From the NCBI RefSeq assembly GCF_042654525.1, contig NZ_JBHSGP010000014.1, positions 372,001-436,000 of the forward strand: a DNA stretch of 64,000 bases, written 5' to 3'. Below, piece after piece: positions 62,900 through 64,000 of the stretch (the stretch's first letter is position 1; each line of letters opens with the position of its first letter). The notes beneath the pieces are model-generated. The model had not been told where the DNA came from and made no database searches. It saw nothing but the letters and a program-made list of their open reading frames with translations. Origin of the DNA: Geojedonia litorea (lineage in GTDB: Bacteria; Bacteroidota; Bacteroidia; Flavobacteriales; Flavobacteriaceae). The position numbers and the translations under genes were made by a program.

Positions 62900-64000
62900 A
62901 TGAGAAATTATTATTTTCAATTAATCACCTTGTTAGCGTTATTTTTAGTGCAAAGTTCTTTTGCGCAATCAATAACTATATCGGGTGTAGTTACCGACAA
63001 AGGAAGCGGTATTCCATTGATAGGTGTAAATGTTGCTATTGAAGGTACTTCAAAAGGAGGTGTCACAGACTTTGATGGAAAATATTCGTTTGAAGCAGAA
63101 AACCCTACAGGAAAATCGCTTGTTTTTAGTTTTCTTGGGTTTAAAACTGTTTCTGTTATGTTAACTGGAGAAGATCAAATAGTTAATGTGGCATTAGAAG
63201 AGGATACTACTAGTCTTGACGAAGTCGTTGTAACAGCTTTAGGAATAAAAAGAGAGTCTAAAGCTTTAGGTTACGCACTCACCAAAGTTGACGGTAAGGA
63301 CGTCTCAGAGGTAAAAACCACAAGCGCCATTAACTCTTTACAAGGTAGAATTGCCGGTGTAAATATTTCAACAAGTAGTACAGGTGCTGCTGGCTCAAGT
63401 AGAGTTATTATTCGTGGAGCAAGTTCATTGACAGGAAATAATCAGCCACTTTACGTTGTTGACGGAATTCCCGTAATTAATAATACAAATGGCTCTGTTG
63501 TTGGCCCTACTAATAATGGAACTGGAGACGGTGGTGATGATATATCAACGATCAATCCTGACGATATTGAATCGGTTTCTGTGTTAAAAGGAAGTTCGGC
63601 AGCCGCATTATATGGCTCTTTAGCATCTAATGGGGTTATTATGATAGTTACCAAATCTGGGAAAAACCAGAATACTTTAGGTATAGAGTATTCAAACTCT
63701 TATACGTTTGACAAAATAAATACTGATCTTCAAAATTTACAAACAAAATATGGACAAGGGAATAACAGATTAAAACCTGGATACGAGTACGACGTAAACA
63801 ATAACCCTGTTGAAATTGCAAATCCTCAAAACGCTATTGACGATTCTTTTGTAAGTTCACTACAATCTTGGGGAGATTTAATGGATGGTACACCAGTATA
63901 TAACTGGGATGGTGTAAAAAGACCATACTCGTATACCGGCAATAACCTTGATAAATTTTATGATACAGGAACTACTGCTGTGAATACCATAGCACTATCA
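62900..64000 (+). CDS. SusC-like TonB-dependent transporter, N-terminal part (runs off the window)
   Basis: The visible 367 codons begin MRNYYFQLITLLALFLVQSS with a signal peptide, followed by a CarboxypepD_reg-like domain (about 25-105), the junction LDEVVVTALGIKRESKALGYA and a plug containing YVVDGIPVINN and LYGSLASNGVIMIVTKSG. The TALGIKRE type of junction marks a different SusC branch from the alginate transporter (VVVGYGTQ). The gene continues beyond 64000. Its ligand is unknown; the neighbouring NagX-like gene suggests an amino sugar. Confidence 0.92.
   Translation, partial: MRNYYFQLITLLALFLVQSSFAQSITISGVVTDKGSGIPLIGVNVAIEGTSKGGVTDFDGKYSFEAENPTGKSLVFSFLGFKTVSVMLTGEDQIVNVALEEDTTSLDEVVVTALGIKRESKALGYALTKVDGKDVSEVKTTSAINSLQGRIAGVNISTSSTGAAGSSRVIIRGASSLTGNNQPLYVVDGIPVINNTNGSVVGPTNNGTGDGGDDISTINPDDIESVSVLKGSSAAALYGSLASNGVIMIVTKSGKNQNTLGIEYSNSYTFDKINTDLQNLQTKYGQGNNRLKPGYEYDVNNNPVEIANPQNAIDDSFVSSLQSWGDLMDGTPVYNWDGVKRPYSYTGNNLDKFYDTGTTAVNTIALS

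Overview
The window comes from an AT-rich member of the Bacteroidota, most likely a marine Flavobacteriaceae. The signs are two SusC-type TonB-dependent transporters with a SusD partner, type IX secretion C-terminal sorting domains, promoters of the TAnnTTTG (-7) kind with few Shine-Dalgarno sites, and a complete alginate-degradation locus. No rRNA, tRNA, CRISPR array or insertion sequence was seen.

Layout. 1-3.8 kb: housekeeping genes (tadA, partial; dxs; dgt). 3.8-13.9 kb: a phosphate-acquisition block with a small CarboxypepD_reg-like secreted protein, a beta-helix lipoprotein, a TonB-dependent receptor, an OprP/OprO-type porin and a PiT phosphate transporter. Five of its promoters carry 11-bp phased TTAAC-like repeats at a constant distance from a TTTGC element, which look like Pho boxes. 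One of them precedes no gene but a short terminator-ended stretch, a candidate phosphate-regulated small RNA. 13.9-30.9 kb: nrdA/nrdB, a LytTR response regulator with a TPR histidine kinase, DUF3109, MarC, an S41 protease, dCMP deaminase, HupE/UreJ, and a divergent mutagenesis cassette (LexA-like S24 regulator against dinB and a short dnaE).

31-60.7 kb: a formylglycine-generating enzyme homologue and an RraA-like protein lead into an alginate utilisation region of about 28 kb. It holds three PL6 lyases, two PL7 lyases, a PL17 exolyase, KdgF, SusC/SusD, a PKD lipoprotein, a FadR-type GntR regulator, an MFS uronate transporter, two SDR reductases, KdgK and KDPG aldolase. Together these account for a full path: extracellular cleavage, outer-membrane import, periplasmic cleavage to unsaturated monouronate, conversion to DEH (KdgF), import, reduction to KDG (SDR), phosphorylation (KdgK), and splitting to pyruvate and glyceraldehyde 3-phosphate (Eda). 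Tandem operators TGGTAAACCA-N3-TGGTTAACCA overlap the -7 box of three operons, and a single copy lies in front of the GntR gene, so the regulon is visible in the DNA. The locus also holds decayed genes (40.0 and 58.6 kb), an unusual Nramp-fold transporter and a 45-residue lipoprotein.

60.7-64 kb: the start of a second glycan locus, with a DeoR regulator, a NagX/HGSNAT-like membrane protein and a SusC-like receptor running off the end. A shared TGCA-N6-TGCA site suggests common control and, with NagX, an amino-sugar substrate.
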